Positions 7,950-17,082 are shown, numbered from the stretch's first letter. The stretch is DNA of 50,677 nucleotides from an uncultured Pseudoteredinibacter sp. (GCF_947500695.1 NZ_CANMSS010000017.1:1-50677), one strand, 5' to 3'. Translations and numbers: made by a program. The notes: generated by a model from the sequence alone, not told the origin.

Positions 7950-8831
7950 ATGTACGAAACTACACGCCACCAATACCTGGCCGCCATGGGCATCGACAGT
8001 TATATGCCGCGTTGCTTATTGCCGAATGCGCCTGCACCCTTTGAGTGTGAATGGCCTACGGCTGCTGTTGGGGTGGGCGCTGAGTCAGCTGGGCAGCCAG
8101 TTATAGAAGGGGCGGCCTCGGTTGAGGGCTACACTTCTTCGGCAAATCTTGCCGCAACTGTTAGCAGTGACTCAGATATCGCTCCTGTTGAAAATGCTGT
8201 TGTGGAGCGACCAGCGAAAGGTGGTGCGGGTGCCGCTGAGCTCTTGGCTGGCTTTGAACCTGAAAACTCTCGCAAGAAAAGCTCCCCAAGCAAAGCTAAA
8301 GAGACCAAAACAGCAAGCAGTTTGATTGAGCAGCCAGCTGAGGCTTTACGTTTCAGCTTAAGCGTATGGCGTTTTGATGAGCTATTGGTTGTCGATAGTC
8401 GTCATAGTGAAAAAGCCCTGCCCACGGAAAAATTACTGCTTAGTATGTTGCAAGCGTACGGATTAAAGCTGGGGAACCTGCCCAAGCCCCAAGTTCTGCA
8501 GTGGCCCATGTTTGATATGCCTCAGGCTGAAACCGGGGCAGAGGCGGCGCGCGAAATGTTGGGTGCCTTCTTAGAGACCTTACTGGATAAGCCGTTGCAG
8601 GATTGGTGGCTTATGGGTACTGATGCATTCCATTTACTTCCGCCTGAAACCTTAGCGAAAGAGCATAACGGTTATGCTCAGCTTATTAAGGCTGAACAAT
8701 TGCAGGGGGCTAGCGTTAGCCCGGCTGCACAGCTAATTACCATGCCTAGTCTTGCAGAGATGCTGGAGCGCCCGCAGCTAAAAGCGAAAGCTTGGCAAGC
8801 CATGAAGCAAACTATGTCCTCTGGCAGCTAA
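7950..8831 (+). CDS. holD: DNA polymerase III psi subunit (HolD-like, extended form)
   Basis: 293 residues, about twice E. coli HolD. Two segments match the psi family by eye. The N-terminus (YLAAMGIDSYMPRCLLP) resembles the LGI..W..R motif that binds chi/tau. The C-terminal WWLMGTD...MPSLAEMLERPQLKAKAWQAM parallels E. coli WRLGTD...SPALTDL...WQQI. Residues ~30-120 between them are low-complexity Ala/Glu/Ser-rich, probably a linker. It lies 16 nt before rimI, the conserved holD-rimI order. A poorly recognised, extended psi is known from pseudomonads. Psi links the clamp loader to chi and SSB. The call rests on motif comparison and synteny. Confidence 0.72.
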   Translation: MYETTRHQYLAAMGIDSYMPRCLLPNAPAPFECEWPTAAVGVGAESAGQPVIEGAASVEGYTSSANLAATVSSDSDIAPVENAVVERPAKGGAGAAELLAGFEPENSRKKSSPSKAKETKTASSLIEQPAEALRFSLSVWRFDELLVVDSRHSEKALPTEKLLLSMLQAYGLKLGNLPKPQVLQWPMFDMPQAETGAEAAREMLGAFLETLLDKPLQDWWLMGTDAFHLLPPETLAKEHNGYAQLIKAEQLQGASVSPAAQLITMPSLAEMLERPQLKAKAWQAMKQTMSSGS

Positions 8832-8847
8832 TTTCCGAATAGAAAGC

Positions 8848-9306
8848 ATGACTGAATTAATTCGTGCAATTCAAGAAACTGATTTGGCATCCATGCTCCG
8901 AATAGAGCAAGCGGCACACAGTCATCCTTGGCCATTAAATCAATTTTCTAAGCGTCTAGATTGCAGCCGCCACCTTCATGCCGTCTTACTAATAGAAAAT
9001 AAAATTTGCGGCTACTATCTAGCTTCAGAGGTTGCCGGTGAAGCCGAACTGCTCAACATTTCGGTTGATACGAGCCTGCAGGGAAAGGGCTTGGGGGCTA
9101 AACTTCTAAAACACTTAATCTCTAAGTTGAAGGCCGATACTAGCGAAGTTTTCTTGGAGGTGCGCGCGTCGAATGTGCCCGCTATCAAGCTCTATGAAAA
9201 ATTAGGCTTTCACCAGTTAGGTTGTCGCCCCAACTACTATCCGTGTACGAAACAGGGGCGTGAAGATGCCTTGCTATATGCGCTTTCCTTGCTTGAGACG
9301 ACTTAA
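8848..9306 (+). CDS. rimI: Ribosomal protein bS18 N-alpha-acetyltransferase
   Basis: 152-residue GNAT enzyme with the RimI hallmarks: HPWPLNQF near the N-terminus, the acetyl-CoA loop QGKGLGAKLL, and EVRASNVPAIKLYEKLGF followed by RPNYYP. RimI acetylates the N-terminal alanine of ribosomal protein S18. It probably shares a transcript with holD (16 nt apart). Its stop overlaps the end of the convergent gene at 9303 by 4 nt, so the two genes share their 3' ends and no terminator fits between them. Confidence 0.93.
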   Translation: MTELIRAIQETDLASMLRIEQAAHSHPWPLNQFSKRLDCSRHLHAVLLIENKICGYYLASEVAGEAELLNISVDTSLQGKGLGAKLLKHLISKLKADTSEVFLEVRASNVPAIKLYEKLGFHQLGCRPNYYPCTKQGREDALLYALSLLETT

Positions 9307-9647
9307 ATCTCTTCTTGAATTCGAAAGCTAAACTTTTCTTCTACCTTTGCTGTTTCTACCGCTTCATCGTCTATTTTTCTGGGTGAATATTGATATTCGC
9401 TCACCGCTTTGATCGCGGCCAACTCGAAAACACTATTACTGCATTCTACGGTTTTGATTTTCGCCGTGTACCCTTCTCGAGTGATCGTAAAAGATAGTAT
9501 GCAGTGACCCTCGATCCCCATAAGCAGTGCTTCTTTGGGGTAGATGGGGGCTGTTTTTGAAATTGCAGAGTATGCTACTGATCTTGCGTCCTTGTCTGTG
9601 CAAGACATGAGTAAAGTGGCAATAGCCACAAGGATTATTCTGCTCAA
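9303..9647 (-). CDS. Small lipoprotein with TonB C-terminal-like domain
   Basis: 114 residues. A short hydrophobic leader ends in the lipobox LLMSC (Cys16). The rest resembles a TonB C-terminal domain: PIYPKEALLMGIEGHCILSFTITREG followed by AAIKAVSEYQYSPRK. There is no Pro-rich linker or transmembrane anchor, so it is not a standard TonB energy transducer; it should sit as a lipoprotein in the periplasm. The start is TTG, chosen because AAGGAA precedes it at proper spacing. It overlaps rimI by 4 nt tail to tail. Function unknown. Confidence 0.75.
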   Translation of the reverse strand: MSRIILVAIATLLMSCTDKDARSVAYSAISKTAPIYPKEALLMGIEGHCILSFTITREGYTAKIKTVECSNSVFELAAIKAVSEYQYSPRKIDDEAVETAKVEEKFSFRIQEEI

Positions 9648-9877
9648 CTGTATTCCTTATCGTCTTCTTTTAATAATGTACTGACTCTAGTTTTGGAAAG
9701 GGGCGTATTCAATAAGGCCTAAGTAGTAAAACCTAGTGGATTTAGCTTTGGGTTTTAAGCGGCGATATAGTGCTTGATAGCCAGGAGGCTTTTAGTTAAC
9801 CTAAGTCTCATAGTAAAAGCTACAGGCATTGATGTGGCGTCCCTAATGTGAATTTGCACTCTAGCCGGGAGAAAATA

Positions 9878-11104
9878 ATGACAAACGATGTTTTTATACT
9901 GGGAGGAGCCCAGACAGACTTTGCCCGTAATTGGTCCCGTCAGGGGTTGGAAGTAGGCGATATGATGGAAGAGGTGGTGCGCGATGGCCTTGCCTCTAGC
10001 CAGCTAGACGCAGCGGATATCCAAAGCGCCCATGTCGGTAATTTTGTTGGCGAGCTATTTTGTGGTCAGGGCATGTTGGGTGGTGTATTGGCCCAAAAAA
10101 TTCCAGAGTTCAGAGGGCTTCCTATCTCGCGTCATGAGGCGGCTTGTGCCTCGGGCAGCATGGCTATTCTTGCCGCAATGGCCGATATCGAATCGGGCCG
10201 CTATCCAACAGCCTGCGTCGTTGGTGTTGAATATATGCGTAATGTGCCGGGCGATAAAGGGGCGGAGTACCTAGGTTCAGCGGCATACACTGGGCACGAA
10301 GGGCAGGGCGTTACTTTTATGTGGCCCCATATGTTTAGCGAGCTTACCTTAGAGTATGAAAAACGTTATGGCATCGATTATCAGCACCTCGGCGAAATAG
10401 CTCGTATTAATTATGATAATGCCAAGTTAAATCCCAATTCTCAATCACGTGCCTGGGAGTTTGCTGAAGGAGCCTTTACCGAAAACGACGAATTAAACCC
10501 GGTTATCAGTGGGCGAGTACGCCGTAATGACTGCGGTCAAATTACCGATGGTGCTGCGGTTGTATTCCTAGCGTCAAAAGAATTTGCTGAAACGTATGCC
10601 GCTAAAAATGGGCTGGATATTAACGCAATTCCGCGCATTAAAGGCTGGGGGCACACAACAGCAGGCATAGCTTATAGTGATAAAATCCTTGCCAGTGAAC
10701 ATCAAGAGCTGGTTTTCCCTCATGTTAATCAAGCCATCAAACAAGCATTTACTCGCGCGAATGTAAACTTGGAGCAGATCGACGCCATTGAAACTCACGA
10801 TTGTTTCGCGATGACTGAGTATATGGCTATCGATCATTTTGGAATGACCAAGCCAGGTGAATCTTGGAAGGCTATCGAAGCTGGTGATATTGCAATGGGC
10901 GGCAAGCTGCCAATTAATCCAAGCGGTGGCTTAATTGGTTTGGGGCATCCAGTCGGTGCAACCGGCGTGCGTATGATGCTGGATGCTTATAAGCAAGCCA
11001 GTCAGCAAGCGGATTCTTACCAGGTGTATGGTGCAAAAAATATTGCCACTTTAAATATTGGTGGTAGCGCTACGACTACAGCAAGCTTTGTGGTGGGGGT
11101 TTAA
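9878..11104 (+). CDS. Thiolase family protein (SCP2/acetyl-CoA acetyltransferase type)
   Basis: 408 residues counting from the ATG at 9878, which has GGGAG about 8 nt upstream; an in-frame ATG at 9848 lacks a ribosome site. Thiolase-fold features: nucleophile Cys90 in EAACASGSM, and the C-terminal GGLIGLGHPVGATG with the catalytic His. A further ETHDCFAMTE lies between them. The sequence style is closer to SCP2/SCPx thiolases than to FadA or PhaA. It may cleave or form beta-ketoacyl-CoA in fatty-acid or sterol-like degradation. No dehydrogenase or hydratase partners are next to it, so the substrate is undetermined. Confidence 0.85.
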   Translation: MTNDVFILGGAQTDFARNWSRQGLEVGDMMEEVVRDGLASSQLDAADIQSAHVGNFVGELFCGQGMLGGVLAQKIPEFRGLPISRHEAACASGSMAILAAMADIESGRYPTACVVGVEYMRNVPGDKGAEYLGSAAYTGHEGQGVTFMWPHMFSELTLEYEKRYGIDYQHLGEIARINYDNAKLNPNSQSRAWEFAEGAFTENDELNPVISGRVRRNDCGQITDGAAVVFLASKEFAETYAAKNGLDINAIPRIKGWGHTTAGIAYSDKILASEHQELVFPHVNQAIKQAFTRANVNLEQIDAIETHDCFAMTEYMAIDHFGMTKPGESWKAIEAGDIAMGGKLPINPSGGLIGLGHPVGATGVRMMLDAYKQASQQADSYQVYGAKNIATLNIGGSATTTASFVVGV

Positions 11105-11129
11105 GCAACATCGCTTGAAATCTTAATGA

Positions 11130-11582
11130 TTAAATACACTTTTTAAAAAACAAACTATGCGGATCGCTTTGGTAATCAGCAAAAGGTCCGCATTCAGTAA
11201 ATCCATTTTTTCTATACATGGCGACGGCGGGGTAAAATGCTTCGGCGCTGCCAGTTTCCAAATAAAGTGCTTCAATACCTTGCTCTATCGCATATTTTTC
11301 TATGTGGGCAAGAAGTAACTGAGCAATGCCGCGCCTTAAAAAACCGTCTTTGGTTTTCATTGATTTCAGTTCGGCTGCGTTGTTTGAAAATTGTTTTATA
11401 GCGCCACAAGCAGCGAGTTCTTTATCTTCTCGGTAGGAGAAAAATGAAACTGATTTGCCTTGTAGAGCTTCTTGGTTTAAAGCATGCACATTTTCTTCCG
11501 GGGAGTGTTTAAGCATTTCCAGTCGGTGCTGCTGCAGTAGCTCTACGATATCTTCTGGGCAGCCAGTTTCTTGTCTTATCAC
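11130..11582 (-). CDS. GNAT family N-acetyltransferase
   Basis: 150 residues. The acetyl-CoA-binding region KTKDGFLRRGIAQLLLAHIE and the closing motif AFYPAVAMYRKNGFTECGPF are typical of GNAT enzymes acting on small molecules or amino groups. Start is GTG with AAGGA eight nucleotides upstream. It is convergent with the thiolase gene and has no operon partner. The substrate cannot be read from the sequence. Confidence 0.85.
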   Translation of the reverse strand: MIRQETGCPEDIVELLQQHRLEMLKHSPEENVHALNQEALQGKSVSFFSYREDKELAACGAIKQFSNNAAELKSMKTKDGFLRRGIAQLLLAHIEKYAIEQGIEALYLETGSAEAFYPAVAMYRKNGFTECGPFADYQSDPHSLFFKKCI

Positions 11583-11762
11583 CTATAGTCCTTAAAGTAG
11601 TGTTTAGATATTCTATGTTAATTGTTTGCACTGTTTTAGTGCTTGGTGTGCTGTAGTGCCCCAGTATTAAACGCAAAGTGGTTTTTAAAAAGAAGAAAAC
11701 AATGGTATTCCGTAGGTTCAAGCAATGAGAGCAATTAGCAAGCCAATAATTCTTGAGCGCAA

Positions 11763-11790
11763 ATAAAAAAGCCTCAGCAATTGCTGAGGC
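11763..11790 (-). terminator. Rho-independent terminator for the aminotransferase gene
   Basis: The 20-nt perfect palindrome GCCTCAGCAATTGCTGAGGC (11771-11790) is followed on the minus strand by TTTTTTATTT. It lies 30 nt beyond the stop of the minus-strand aminotransferase gene. Confidence 0.92.
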
Positions 11791-11819
11791 TTCTCGTTTG
11801 ATAACAGTGTCGTTTTAAA

Positions 11820-13007
11820 CTATTCGCCAACACTGTCGTAATGTGACATGGCTGCTGTCACAGCCGCGCCACGTTCGTGTGTAGCGCCTTGCGCTGCTAG
11901 TATGTTGTCTAGCGCGCTCAAGCAAAGCAGTACGTTCTCTTCATAACAAGCTTGACCCATTAGGCCGATGCGCCAGGCTTTACCTGCAAAAGCGCCAAGG
12001 CCCGCACCGATTTCCAAATCGTATTGTGATAGCAAGGCTGAGCGAACAGCGGCGTCTTCAATACCTTCTGGAATCTGCACAAGATTTAATTGTGGCAGTC
12101 TGCAAGATTCGTCTACCAACATATTTAGCCCCATGGCCTCTAAACCTTTCACCAGAGCTTCGTGGTGGAACTGGTGGCGTTCAAAAGCTAAATCTAGGCC
12201 TTCCTCTTCCAGCATGACTAATGATTCATGCAGGGCATACATGGCATTTACAGGTGCGGTGTGGTGATAGGCGCGTTTGCTATCGCCCCCCCAATAACCC
12301 ATCACGAGTTGCATGTCTAAGAACCAGCTTTGAACCTTGTGCTCACGATTCTTGATGGCTTCAACCGCCTTAGGGCTAAAGGTAACGGGAGAAATGCCTG
12401 GTACACAAGACAGGCATTTTTGTGAGCCAGAATAAACGGCATCGGCGCCCCATTCGTCCACCTTCAGCTCAATACCGCCAAGAGAGGTTACGGCATCCAT
12501 AATGCTAAGGGCGTTATTGTCGGCAGCAATTTTACACAAAGCAGCCGCATCACTTTCTACGCCGGTAGAGGTTTCCGCGTGTACAAAGGCCAGTACTTTG
12601 GTATCTGGGTGCTCGGCAAAGGCGGCTTTTACCTTGTCGACGCTTACTGGGGTACCCCAGTCATCTTCCACCATGATGGCGGTAGCGCCACAGCGTTCTA
12701 CATTTTCTTTCATGCGCCCGCCAAATACACCGTTTTGGCAAACAATGGCTTTGTCGCCTGGCGCGAGCAGGTTAACAAAGCAAGCTTCCATGCCAGCAGA
12801 GCCTGGCGCGGATACCGGAATAGTTAATTGGTTTTTGGTTTGAAAGGCCATTTGCAATAGGCCTTTGATTTCGTCCATTAAGGTAACGAACTCTGGGTCA
12901 AGGTGACCAATAGTTGGGCGGCCTAAGGCGGCTAATACGCGCGGGCTTACATCGGAGGGGCCAGGTCCCATCAGGGTTCTCGTCGGCGGGTAAAAAGGTG
13001 TTGCCAT
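11820..13007 (-). CDS. Class V aminotransferase (alanine/serine-glyoxylate type)
   Basis: 395 residues. The N-terminus TRTLMGPGPSDVSPRVL and the PLP-binding SGSQKCLSCVPG (Lys197), with MDAVTS (Asp171), are characteristic of the alanine-glyoxylate/serine-glyoxylate aminotransferase family. It would transfer an amino group from Ala or Ser to glyoxylate. The ureidoglycine variant PucG belongs to the same family, but no purine-catabolism genes are nearby. ATG start with AGGAAAC. The asparaginase gene lies 47 nt upstream on the same strand, so co-transcription is likely and would join two amino-group/nitrogen reactions. Confidence 0.88.
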   Translation of the reverse strand: MATPFYPPTRTLMGPGPSDVSPRVLAALGRPTIGHLDPEFVTLMDEIKGLLQMAFQTKNQLTIPVSAPGSAGMEACFVNLLAPGDKAIVCQNGVFGGRMKENVERCGATAIMVEDDWGTPVSVDKVKAAFAEHPDTKVLAFVHAETSTGVESDAAALCKIAADNNALSIMDAVTSLGGIELKVDEWGADAVYSGSQKCLSCVPGISPVTFSPKAVEAIKNREHKVQSWFLDMQLVMGYWGGDSKRAYHHTAPVNAMYALHESLVMLEEEGLDLAFERHQFHHEALVKGLEAMGLNMLVDESCRLPQLNLVQIPEGIEDAAVRSALLSQYDLEIGAGLGAFAGKAWRIGLMGQACYEENVLLCLSALDNILAAQGATHERGAAVTAAMSHYDSVGE

Positions 13008-13054
13008 GGTGTTTCCTATTGTATTTGTTGTACTTGATGTCGTGATTTAAAAAT

Positions 13055-14029
13055 TCATTCTTGGCTATTGCCGCCAATCTCTCCGGCAAGGTTGGCGCAC
13101 ATTGCATCGGCTAGGGCTGGGCCTTGTAATCCTTGAGCTATGAGTACATGGGCTTTTGCAAAGGCGGCCTCGAGATTGATGTCGCTAGCGTGCCTTACGC
13201 CTGCGCGGCTCAATACACTGCCAGTCGCATAATTGTCCTGTTGCACTCTGCCGTGGCGGCATTGGCTGATGTTGAAAAGACAGATGTCTCTCCCTTTGGC
13301 TTCAGCTAATGCGGCGACTAGGGCAGAGTCAGCGGCAGGTATATTACCTGCCCCAAAGCTTAGCAACAAAACTAATTTTAGGTCTTTAGAGGACAATGCT
13401 TGTTGAACGCTTGCGGCGCTAATACCTGGGTAGAAGTATATCAACCCTACACTACCATGCTGTTCTGGGGTGATCTGGCCGTCATAAACAAAGGCTGTAG
13501 CTGGTTTTGTTCCCTTGCCATTGTTGTTTACAAAGGCATGAAAGTCCTGGCTGCTGGCCTTGTGGCAGCGGTTGGCTTCCAGTAATTGGTCTCCGAAATA
13601 AAGGCTAACTCCTTGGTAGCCACCATCGCGGCTGCGCAAGGCACCCATAAAGTTATCTACGGCATCGTTCTCTGGTAGCAGTAGAGGTACTTGGGAGCCT
13701 GTGAAGATGATGGTTTTAGGGCTGCCAGTGAACATAAAAGATAGTGCCGCTGCAGCGAAGGCCATGGTATCTGTACCATGAAGGATGATGTAGGCCTTGT
13801 AGTCGCTATTGGCTTTGATGGTGTCTGCTAAGCGCTGCCAATCGCTAGGGGTAGCGTCTGAGCTGTCGATCAGTGGGCTCATGCTAATAAAATCGAAATC
13901 AGCCATTTGTTCATGGGCAGCTAGTGCGTGACGTAGATTACTTTCTAGCTCTGCGTTCGGGGCAAGGCCGTTTGGGCCGGGGGCCATTCCTATTGTGCCG
14001 CCAGCATAAATCACAAGCGTATGATGCAT
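13055..14029 (-). CDS. ansA: Type I (cytoplasmic) L-asparaginase
   Basis: 324 residues from the ATG at 14029, chosen because AAGGGGA precedes it; a 16-residue upstream extension lacks that support. The two asparaginase signatures are clear: VIYAGGTIGM near the N-terminus with the nucleophilic Thr, and ILHGTDTMAFAAAALSFM with the Thr-Asp pair. There is no signal peptide, so this should be the cytoplasmic, low-affinity type that hydrolyses asparagine to aspartate and ammonia. It is followed by the class V aminotransferase after 47 nt. Confidence 0.92.
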   Translation of the reverse strand: MHHTLVIYAGGTIGMAPGPNGLAPNAELESNLRHALAAHEQMADFDFISMSPLIDSSDATPSDWQRLADTIKANSDYKAYIILHGTDTMAFAAAALSFMFTGSPKTIIFTGSQVPLLLPENDAVDNFMGALRSRDGGYQGVSLYFGDQLLEANRCHKASSQDFHAFVNNNGKGTKPATAFVYDGQITPEQHGSVGLIYFYPGISAASVQQALSSKDLKLVLLLSFGAGNIPAADSALVAALAEAKGRDICLFNISQCRHGRVQQDNYATGSVLSRAGVRHASDINLEAAFAKAHVLIAQGLQGPALADAMCANLAGEIGGNSQE

Positions 14030-14203
14030 AGTCCGTTCCCCTTTTCTAATTAGCTTTAAATGGGGTGATTTTAACATTGCTGATGTTTTATTGCTTTTAG
14101 AGAGATCAATTGTAGATGGAATAGCTGTTTGGTTCGGTGGCTTCGAGTTTTTCTGGGCAAATCTAAAGCAAGGCCGCTTGCCAGCTACTACACTTCTGGC
14201 CTT

Positions 14204-14240
14204 AAATAAAAAATCCGCTGTTATCTCTAGCAGCGGATTT
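14204..14240 (-). terminator. Rho-independent terminator for the aldehyde dehydrogenase gene
   Basis: Stem AAATCCGCTG/CAGCGGATTT (14211-14220 with 14231-14240) around a 10-nt loop. On the minus strand it is followed by a T-rich TTTATTT. It lies 40 nt past the dehydrogenase stop. Confidence 0.9.
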
Positions 14241-14280
14241 CAAAAGCTATAACGAAACGAGCTAGTCGTTATTCAGTGGC

Positions 14281-15696
14281 TTACAGTTGGATCGCTTTGA
14301 TTTCCACAAACTCGTGTAGGCCTTCATCGCCCCACTCGCGACCATTACCAGACTGCTTGTAGCCACCAAATGGAGCGTCGTAGTTGAAACCGCCGCCATT
14401 TACATAGCATTGACCGGCTCTAAAGCGTCGAGCGATTGCCAAACCGTCTTCCTTATTTTTCGCGTAAACACCGCTAGAAAGACCGTAAGGGGTATCGTTA
14501 GCGATGGCTACTGCGTCATCTAGATCCTGATAAGGAATCATAACGATAACAGGGCCAAAGATTTCCTCACGAGCGATACGCATCTCATTGTTTACATCGC
14601 GGAAGATGGTTGGTTTCACATAGAAGCCTTTCTCTAGGCCTTCAGGTGCACCCAGACCACCTGTCAATAAAGTTGCTTCTTCCATACCGATTTCGATATA
14701 GCGTTGCACAGTATCTTTTTGGCGAGCAGATGACATCGGGCCAACAAAAACTTCTTCACCTTCATAGCCTACAACTAAAGATTCAGCGTGAGCCTTAGCG
14801 ATTTGGGCAGCTTCATCGTACTTGCTCGCAGGTACCAACATGCGAGTTAGTGCAGTACAGGTTTGACCGGTGTTGATCATGACGTCGTCAACGCCACATT
14901 TAACGGCAGCTTCTAAGTCGGCATCTTCAGTGATGATAAAGGCAGACTTACCACCAAGCTCTTGGGTAACTCGTTTAACAGATGGAGCTGCGGCCTCGGC
15001 GACCAAAATGCCTGCGCGAGTAGAACCGGTGAAAGAAACCACATCGATCTCAGGGTGGCTGGACAGTGCGGCACCAACCTCATGGCCAAGGCCAATAACT
15101 AGGTTGAACACGCCCGTAGGGAAGCCTACTTCGTGCAACACTTCCGCTACGACGATATCCTGTAATGGGGTTTGCTCTGAAGGTTTAACCACTATAGTAC
15201 AGCCGGCGGCTAGGGCCGGTGCAATTTTGCCCATTAGCTGATTAAGCGGATAGTTCCACGGGTTGATGAAACCACATACGCCGGCGGCCTCTTTAACTAC
15301 CAAAGAGTTATTCACCTCTTTAACTTTTTCCATTTCAGCACAGCGATCGGCGTAACCCTCAAAGGCACTTACTGGACCATCGATTTGTAGCCAAGGAGTA
15401 ATATGCGGTGGGCAACCCATGGACTGGGATACGGCAGCCACTAAGTCGTCACGACGCTCACGCAAGCGGGCGGCAGCTTTACGGATCAAGTCAGCGCGAA
15501 AATCAGCACTGCTGGTGCTCCAGCTATCGAAGGCGGCACGTGCGGCAGTTACAGCGCTATCTACGTCTTCTTGATTACCCAGTGCAACTGTAGCGACCAC
15601 TTCTTCGGTGGCAGGGTGAATCACATCGTGACGGCCTTGGCCTTTGGCATCTTGCCACTGGCCATTGATATAAAACTTATCGTGTAATTTACTCAT
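14281..15696 (-). CDS. NAD(P)-dependent aldehyde dehydrogenase family protein
   Basis: 471 residues from the ATG at 15696, which has GAGGAG at good spacing; a 19-residue longer frame exists but lacks a ribosome site. The ALDH fold is complete: FINPWNYPLNQLMGKIAPALA, FTGSTRAG for the cofactor, general base Glu246 in TQELGGKS, and catalytic Cys280 in NTGQTCTAL. EEIFGPV and the C-terminal PFGGYKQSGNGRE are present. The sequence resembles broad-specificity aldehyde dehydrogenases used on xenobiotic or medium-chain aldehydes. It is monocistronic between its own terminator and a divergence-free upstream gap. Confidence 0.92.
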   Translation of the reverse strand: MSKLHDKFYINGQWQDAKGQGRHDVIHPATEEVVATVALGNQEDVDSAVTAARAAFDSWSTSSADFRADLIRKAAARLRERRDDLVAAVSQSMGCPPHITPWLQIDGPVSAFEGYADRCAEMEKVKEVNNSLVVKEAAGVCGFINPWNYPLNQLMGKIAPALAAGCTIVVKPSEQTPLQDIVVAEVLHEVGFPTGVFNLVIGLGHEVGAALSSHPEIDVVSFTGSTRAGILVAEAAAPSVKRVTQELGGKSAFIITEDADLEAAVKCGVDDVMINTGQTCTALTRMLVPASKYDEAAQIAKAHAESLVVGYEGEEVFVGPMSSARQKDTVQRYIEIGMEEATLLTGGLGAPEGLEKGFYVKPTIFRDVNNEMRIAREEIFGPVIVMIPYQDLDDAVAIANDTPYGLSSGVYAKNKEDGLAIARRFRAGQCYVNGGGFNYDAPFGGYKQSGNGREWGDEGLHEFVEIKAIQL

Positions 15697-15832
15697 CAAA
15701 TACTCCTCGTCTAGACGGCGCCGCACTGTGTAGTAAAGCCTGTTGCTATGCACAGCAATTGGGCAGCTATGATCACTTTAGCAGGCACAGTACGATAGAT
15801 TGTTTGGGGCGTATATACCCTAATAGGGTTGG

Positions 15833-16705
15833 TTAATCTTCCAGCTCTCGATCGATCGATAACCAGTCGCCAACGCCGATATTTTGACCATCACCGCGCA
15901 TTAAGCTGGCGTTTTCACCAAAGGCTGCGGCCTGGGGTTTGTCGGGCATGGCGTTATAGAGTGCTAGGGTTTTGTAGGGTTCCTGCTCAGGGTAGCGTTC
16001 GCCGGTCTTGGGGTTTACGCTGATCATGCTGCAGCGCTCGCAGCGATCATGAAGCTGCAGAGTGTATTCACCGCCGGAGTTGTGAATACGTTTGTAGTCA
16101 TGCTCACTAAAGGGTTCTAACCCGGCAACGACAATATTGGGGCGGAATTGCTCAATTACTGCCGTAGGCTTGTCTTCGGCCGCGAGGCGCTGGTTTAGCA
16201 CTTCTAGTGAATCGCGGTTGGCAAAAAGAAAGGGTGCGGCGTCGGCAAATATTGCCGCTTGATCGCCGAAGCGATGGGCTTGGCTTTGCAGACGTTTGAA
16301 GTCTGGAGCCATCGCGACAAGGCGCAAGGGCTTAGGGCTCGCTAAGGCTTGGCTGAGCCAATGGCCTACTTCATCGCCAGCATCTAGGACCCGGCATTCA
16401 TCTCGCCATACCTTTGCCTTCATTTCTTGGCCGTCAGGTAGTTCAATCGGGATTTGAACAGTAGGTGTCGAGGGCATCAGCTCTGGGCTTTTAAGGTGAA
16501 GATGATACTCATCGAGCGCCGTGGCGATTAAGGCCATTTTGGGAAGTTGTCGCTGAGTGACAAACTGGCCGTTATCGGCTCTAACAATCATCCAGCGACG
16601 GTCGTGTAAGAGGCCCGTATAAGTTAGGCTAGACTGACTCAGGGCGATGCCACGCAGTGATTTAACCGGGTAGATAAAAAGATCGGTGACTCGAACGCGT
16701 GGCAT
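15833..16705 (-). CDS. MOSC domain protein with N-terminal beta-barrel domain (YcbX-like)
   Basis: 290 residues. The N-terminal MOSC_N barrel begins LFIYPVKSLRGIALSQ. The MOSC domain contains FRPNIVVAG and the CERC pair (Cys222/Cys225) in DRCERCSMISVNPKTG. The family binds sulfurated molybdenum cofactor; YcbX/mARC members detoxify N-hydroxylated bases. Unlike E. coli YcbX there is no C-terminal 2Fe-2S ferredoxin domain. ATG start with GGAAG. It sits downstream of a Moco biosynthesis cluster on the same strand, which fits a Moco-using enzyme. Confidence 0.88.
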   Translation of the reverse strand: MPRVRVTDLFIYPVKSLRGIALSQSSLTYTGLLHDRRWMIVRADNGQFVTQRQLPKMALIATALDEYHLHLKSPELMPSTPTVQIPIELPDGQEMKAKVWRDECRVLDAGDEVGHWLSQALASPKPLRLVAMAPDFKRLQSQAHRFGDQAAIFADAAPFLFANRDSLEVLNQRLAAEDKPTAVIEQFRPNIVVAGLEPFSEHDYKRIHNSGGEYTLQLHDRCERCSMISVNPKTGERYPEQEPYKTLALYNAMPDKPQAAAFGENASLMRGDGQNIGVGDWLSIDRELED

Positions 16706-16749
16706 GCAACTTCCTTAATTGGTGGCCCTGTAACTAATGACGCAGTAGC

Positions 16750-17043
16750 TTACTTATTTTGTAGTGCAGCAAAGGCCTCTAATTGTTCAGGGGTGGCCTC
16801 TTTTTGGTGCTTGTCCTTCCATTCAGCATAGGGCATACCGTAAACAATGTCTCGTGCTTGTTCGGCCTCTAACTCAATGCCTTGCTCATCGGCTGCCGCT
16901 TGGTACCATTTGCCTAGGCAATTACGGCAAAAGCCCGCCAGAATCAAAAGGTCTATATTTTGAACGTCTTTACGCTCATCTAAGTGTTTTAACAAGCGTC
17001 GAAAAGTCGCCGCTTCAAGTTCGGTTTGGCTTTGTTTATCCAT
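16750..17043 (-). CDS. DUF1244 family protein
   Basis: 97 residues, the usual size of this compact helical family of unknown function in proteobacteria. The conserved core LLILAGFCRNCLGKWY with its two cysteines and the following YGMPYAEWKDKHQ are recognisable. It lies between the VOC protein and the MOSC protein on the minus strand and is probably expressed with them. No enzyme activity can be assigned. Confidence 0.85.
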   Translation of the reverse strand: MDKQSQTELEAATFRRLLKHLDERKDVQNIDLLILAGFCRNCLGKWYQAAADEQGIELEAEQARDIVYGMPYAEWKDKHQKEATPEQLEAFAALQNK

Positions 17044-17082
17044 GCTTATCTCTGAATCTAAAAATAGGTTTCTTGCTTGGGA

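Noticed and set aside
11500..11721. 70-codon minus-strand ORF upstream of and overlapping the GNAT gene
   Set aside because: It overlaps the GNAT coding start in another frame, lacks a ribosome site, and its product has no motif.
12502..12843. 113-codon plus-strand ORF inside the class V aminotransferase gene
   Set aside because: It is antisense to a well-supported enzyme, has no ribosome site, and no recognisable domain.
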